Shown: positions 7,288 to 8,878 of the stretch, one piece after another | Layout: the number at the start of each line of letters is the position of its first letter | Position numbering within the stretch: the stretch's first letter is position 1 | DNA from: Desulfobulbus sp. | GTDB lineage: Bacteria > Desulfobacterota > Desulfobulbia > Desulfobulbales > Desulfobulbaceae | Assembly: GCA_028684915.1 (NCBI GenBank) | Contig: JAQUEZ010000245.1 | Coordinates: 1 to 8,878, forward strand | Length of the DNA: 8,878 nt | Reading direction: 5' to 3' | Notes under the pieces: generated by a model | The model's database searches: none | Seen by the model: the letters and a program-made list of their open reading frames with translations, nothing else | Told to the model about the DNA's origin: nothing | Position numbers and translations under genes: made by a program

Positions 7288-8195
7288 ATGAACACCACCC
7301 TGCCACAAGATCCTCATTTCACCAAGCAGTATCAACACCATCTGCAATGCCTGAAGCTGGCCGGCCTGCAACCCAAGACCATCGATGCCTACGCCAGGGC
7401 GATCCGGCGTATCGGCAACTATTTCGACTGCAGGATCGACAATCTCAGCTCCGATCAGCTGCGCGAGTATTTCACGGAACTCCTGGACACGCATTCCTGG
7501 AGCGCGGTCAAGCTCGACCTGTACGGTCTGAAGTTCTTTTCCATCCATGTACTGCACAAGCCCTGGGAGGATATCACCCTGATCAAACCTCCCAAGACAT
7601 CCAGAATCCCAGATATCCTTTCCGCCGAGCAGGTGGGGCAATTGTTTGCCGCGACCAGGATCTTGAGCTACAAAATATTCTTTTTCACCTGCTACAGTAT
7701 GGGTCTGCGCCTTGGCGAAACCATCCGACTTACTGTCGGCGATATTGACGCGGATAACATGCGGGTCCATATTCGGAATGCCAAGGGCAACAAGGACCGG
7801 CTGGTGCCGCTGCCCGACAAGACCCTGCGTGTGCTGCGGGAGTTCTGGGCCGTGCACAAGCACCCCCGCTTTCTTTTCCCCAGCAGGAAACGAGGGCTGG
7901 AAAACGCCCATTTGGTTGAACTGCCCCTGGACAGGGGCGGCATTCAAACCGCTATGCAGTCCGTGGTTCAACAGCTCGGCATAAAAAAAAATCTCATGCC
8001 ACTCCCTGCGCCACAGCTACGCCACCCATTTGCTGGAGGCTGGAGGCTGGAGTCGATCTGCTTGAGCTGCAACAGATCCTTGGCCATGTCAGCATCCTGA
8101 CCACCGCCAGATACACCCACCTGACCACCAACACATCCAACAAACGGTTCAGATTTTGGTTCGCTGCGCTCTCAAAATCTAACCTTATTCGTTAG
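7288..8195 (+). pseudogene. Tyrosine recombinase (XerC/D-like, of the type often paired with IS91-like transposases), two frameshifts
   Basis: The first ~234 codons are intact: a SAM-like N-terminal domain (~12-95), then the catalytic core with Arg141 (SMGLRLGE) and Lys166 (NAKGNKDRLVPLP). The rest of the active site is present but in other frames. HSLRHSYATHLLEAG, with the His (8000-8002) and Arg (8009-8011), is one frame on after an A9 run (7983-7991). LGHVSILTTARYTH, with the His (8085-8087) and nucleophile Tyr (8112-8114), is in the third frame after an extra 7-nt repeat unit (8033-8052). As read in the first frame it stops at 8098-8100 and lacks both. The third frame ends at TAG 8193-8195, inside the attC core box, so its last ~20 codons come from attC DNA and not from the family's usual C-terminus. 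The integrase-specific extra helix of integron integrases is absent, so this is not IntI. The usual partner transposase is missing. Confidence 0.85.
8033..8052 (+). repeat. 7-nt tandem repeat CTGGAGG, one extra copy
   Basis: CTGGAGG at 8033-8039 and 8040-8046, followed by CTGGAG at 8047-8052. Removing one unit restores TTG CTG GAG GCT GGA GTC, i.e. the conserved LLEAGV after ATH in tyrosine recombinases. The family frame thus shows that a two-copy run slipped to nearly three copies and broke the gene. Confidence 0.85.
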
Positions 8196-8197
8196 AC
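8135..8197 (+). repeat. Integron attC recombination site (single, 63 bp)
   Basis: All parts of an attC are visible. R'' is ATCCAAC (8135-8141), fitting RYYYAAC. R' is GTTAGAC (8191-8197), fitting GTTRRRY and complementary to R'' at five of seven positions. L'' is GGTTCAGATTTTG (8146-8158). L' is CAAAATCTAACC (8173-8184) and pairs with L'' fully except for one extrahelical base (C8150, a G on the bottom strand). Unpaired spacers are 4 and 6 nt and the terminal loop is 14 nt (8159-8172). The length lies within the known range of about 57-141 bp. The extra C in the left arm follows the pattern I recall for the aadA7 attC (ATTCAAG against ATT-AAG). This sets the orientation: the cassette gene is to the left and the cleavage point is after G8191. 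No integron integrase and no second attC was seen. Confidence 0.75.
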
Positions 8198-8300
8198 TCT
8201 CTTTTGCTACACCAATTTCCTTACTGACAAAGTTGAGAAAATATTTTGCCTCGTCCGCAGAATTTGTGGGTAGCTCTTTGAAAATAAGCCCCAGAACCTG
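8172..8300 (-). CDS. Reverse-oriented coding remnant right of the attC (unrecognised)
   Basis: On the minus strand a frame reads LIFKELPTNSADEAKYFLNF and VSKEIGVAKESLTNKVRF, with its stop (8174-8172) inside the attC loop. The composition is AT-rich and protein-like, unlike the GC-rich DNA that follows. The frame stays open rightward to about 8486, but beyond ~8287 its sequence is that of the GC-rich hairpin block, so it is probably a truncated gene fused to non-coding DNA. It would lie in the first cassette position after the attC and point against the attC direction. No family recognised; it may be chance. Confidence 0.25.
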   Translation of the reverse strand, partial: QVLGLIFKELPTNSADEAKYFLNFVSKEIGVAKESLTNKVRF

Positions 8301-8480
8301 AGCCCCGCCGGAGGTGAGGGGGTGGGCACCTGCCGCCCCGTCACCCTTGCCACTTTTAGGATGAGCGTGGAGGCTCGGCTCTGTCAAGGCTGGGCGCGCA
8401 GCGCACACCCGCAGGGCTTGGCCTTGATAGAGTCGGGGCTCCATGCTATTGCCAATGTCCTGTTGTGGGGTTTGCAGAAA
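8287..8480. other. GC-rich non-coding block, probably mobile-element DNA
   Basis: From about 8287 the sequence turns sharply GC-rich (GCCCCGCCGGAGGTGAGGGG and on) and holds the long hairpin at 8364-8447. Both strands have open frames, but their residues follow the inverted-repeat structure and look non-coding. It may be the leader region of the ISL3-type element at its right or a separate small element. Its exact borders are not visible. Confidence 0.4.
8364..8447 (+). other. Long hairpin: 27-position stem, 30-nt loop
   Basis: Positions 8364-8390 pair with 8421-8447 as RNA of the plus strand: 22 Watson-Crick pairs, 4 G-U pairs and one G-G mismatch (8373/8438). On the minus strand the four G-U pairs become A-C mismatches, so the plus-strand RNA is much the better folder. 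The loop (8391-8420) is GC-rich. No T-run follows, so it is not a standard intrinsic terminator. It could be a structured RNA, a hairpin element, or an element end. Confidence 0.5.
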
Positions 8481-8482
8481 AA

Positions 8483-8550
8483 GCATCCTGTCTTACCTTG
8501 CCGGGGAAAGTTTCTTCCAAAAACTCCTCAGCTTATCTCAGACAGGATGC
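8483..8550 (+). promoter_or_regulatory. Inverted repeat masking the transposase start codon
   Basis: GCATCCTGTCT (8483-8493) is the exact complement of AGACAGGATGC (8540-8550), with 46 nt between. The right arm contains the bases just upstream of, and including, ATG 8547. RNA read in from the left would fold and hide the start, while RNA starting inside the loop would lack the left arm. IS10 and IS50 protect themselves from outside transcription in this way. Whether it works here is inference. Confidence 0.45.
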
Positions 8551-8800
8551 ATATCAAAACTATCTTGAATCGTATCGAAAAACAACTGGGTTTTATCTAT
8601 GACACCTGCAGATGGCGCGACTCCGGGCCACCGGCATTGGTGATAACGTTGCGGCCCCAAGCCGGGAGCAAGCCCATCTGCTCCAAGTGCGGCGAAAGGC
8701 GACCAGGGTACGACACCCTACGTGCCAGGACTTTTGCTTTTGTCCCCTTATGGGCATAGCCGTCAGGCTAAGCCGTAGCGGCAGAGATTATGTCGCATGA
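8547..8800 (+). pseudogene. ISL3-family transposase, N-terminal remnant, frameshifted and truncated
   Basis: The frame from ATG 8547 gives MHIKTILNRIEKQLGFIYD, then LRPQAGSKPICSKCGERRPGYD and RTFAFVPLW, which is the usual N-terminus of ISL3 transposases. It includes the first Cys pair (CSKC) of the zinc-binding domain. At 8750-8755 TTATGGGCATAG closes the frame; the family continues PLWGI, so one G has been lost from TGGGGC. The other frame does continue GIAVRLS to about 8775, then loses similarity and ends at TGA 8798-8800. The second Cys pair, the helix-turn-helix and the DDE catalytic domain are missing. No good ribosome site precedes the ATG, whose upstream bases lie in an inverted repeat. 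Confidence 0.8.
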
Positions 8801-8842
8801 TGGCATTAATTCTCCACCAAATCTCAGAGTAAAAATGTCTTG

Positions 8843-8863
8843 AACTATCTCCGGAGAATAGTT
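8843..8863. terminator. Hairpin followed by a T-run (possible terminator)
   Basis: AACTATCT (8843-8850) and AGAATAGTT (8855-8863) pair with one bulged A around a CCGG tetraloop. A T6 run (8868-8873) follows about 4 nt later. The gap to the T-run and the A-T-rich stem make it a weak plus-strand terminator; it could equally be a regulator dyad for a gene off the right edge. Confidence 0.3.
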
Positions 8864-8878
8864 TCCATTTTTTCTCTT

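Noticed and set aside
7264..7971. Minus-strand frame of 235 codons opposite the second recombinase
   Set aside because: It is the antisense of a clear recombinase coding region in GC-rich DNA; its residues mirror recombinase codons and show no family of their own.
7288..8100. The recombinase as an integron integrase (IntI)
   Set aside because: The IntI-specific extra segment before the His-x-x-Arg motif is missing. The sequence instead fits XerC/D-like recombinases found beside IS91-like transposases, and it points toward the attC rather than away from it.
8322..8546. Upstream extension of the ISL3 transposase frame to 8322
   Set aside because: ISL3 similarity begins at MHIKTILNRI (8547). 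The upstream part translates the GC-rich hairpin block and looks non-coding.

Overview
The window reads as a bacterial accessory region: three intact genes on the minus strand, flanked on both sides by broken mobile DNA. The organism cannot be fixed from sequence alone. The large hybrid kinase, the two secreted-type hydrolases and the recombinase and transposase families fit an environmental proteobacterium or Desulfobacterota-type genome, but that is a low-confidence inference.

Layout. At 2-199 (+) is the last 65 codons of a probable transposase. Next to it, 215-650 (-) is the N-terminal part of a tyrosine recombinase that has a frameshift and then stops where the transposase-bearing element begins. 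The intact block then runs right to left on the minus strand. It starts with a 1001-residue hybrid sensor histidine kinase (4015-7020), followed by an alpha/beta hydrolase with a helical cap (2510-3832) and a secreted type-B carboxylesterase (830-2437). The kinase begins with about 47 residues that look like the start of a DNA methyltransferase, so its present 5' end seems to be a fusion.

The right flank, on the plus strand, starts with a second tyrosine recombinase (7288-8195). Its catalytic residues are all recognisable but lie in three reading frames, because of one extra A in an A9 run and one extra copy of a 7-nt repeat. Its last codons run into a 63-bp sequence (8135-8197) with the full architecture of an integron attC recombination site: both 7-nt core boxes, paired inner arms, an extrahelical base and a 14-nt loop. 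No integron integrase is present. Beyond it lie a reverse-oriented coding remnant, a GC-rich block holding a 27-position hairpin, and the first ~70 codons of an ISL3-family transposase whose start codon sits in one arm of an 11-bp inverted repeat. That transposase is itself frameshifted and truncated.

How the parts fit. The kinase has a periplasmic ligand-binding domain of the amino-acid-binding type. It may sense a small molecule upstream of the two exported hydrolases, which follow on the same strand, but this link is inference from proximity only. The most noteworthy items are the solitary attC fused to a dead recombinase, the methyltransferase/kinase chimera, and the plus-strand hairpin whose stem is kept by G-U pairs.
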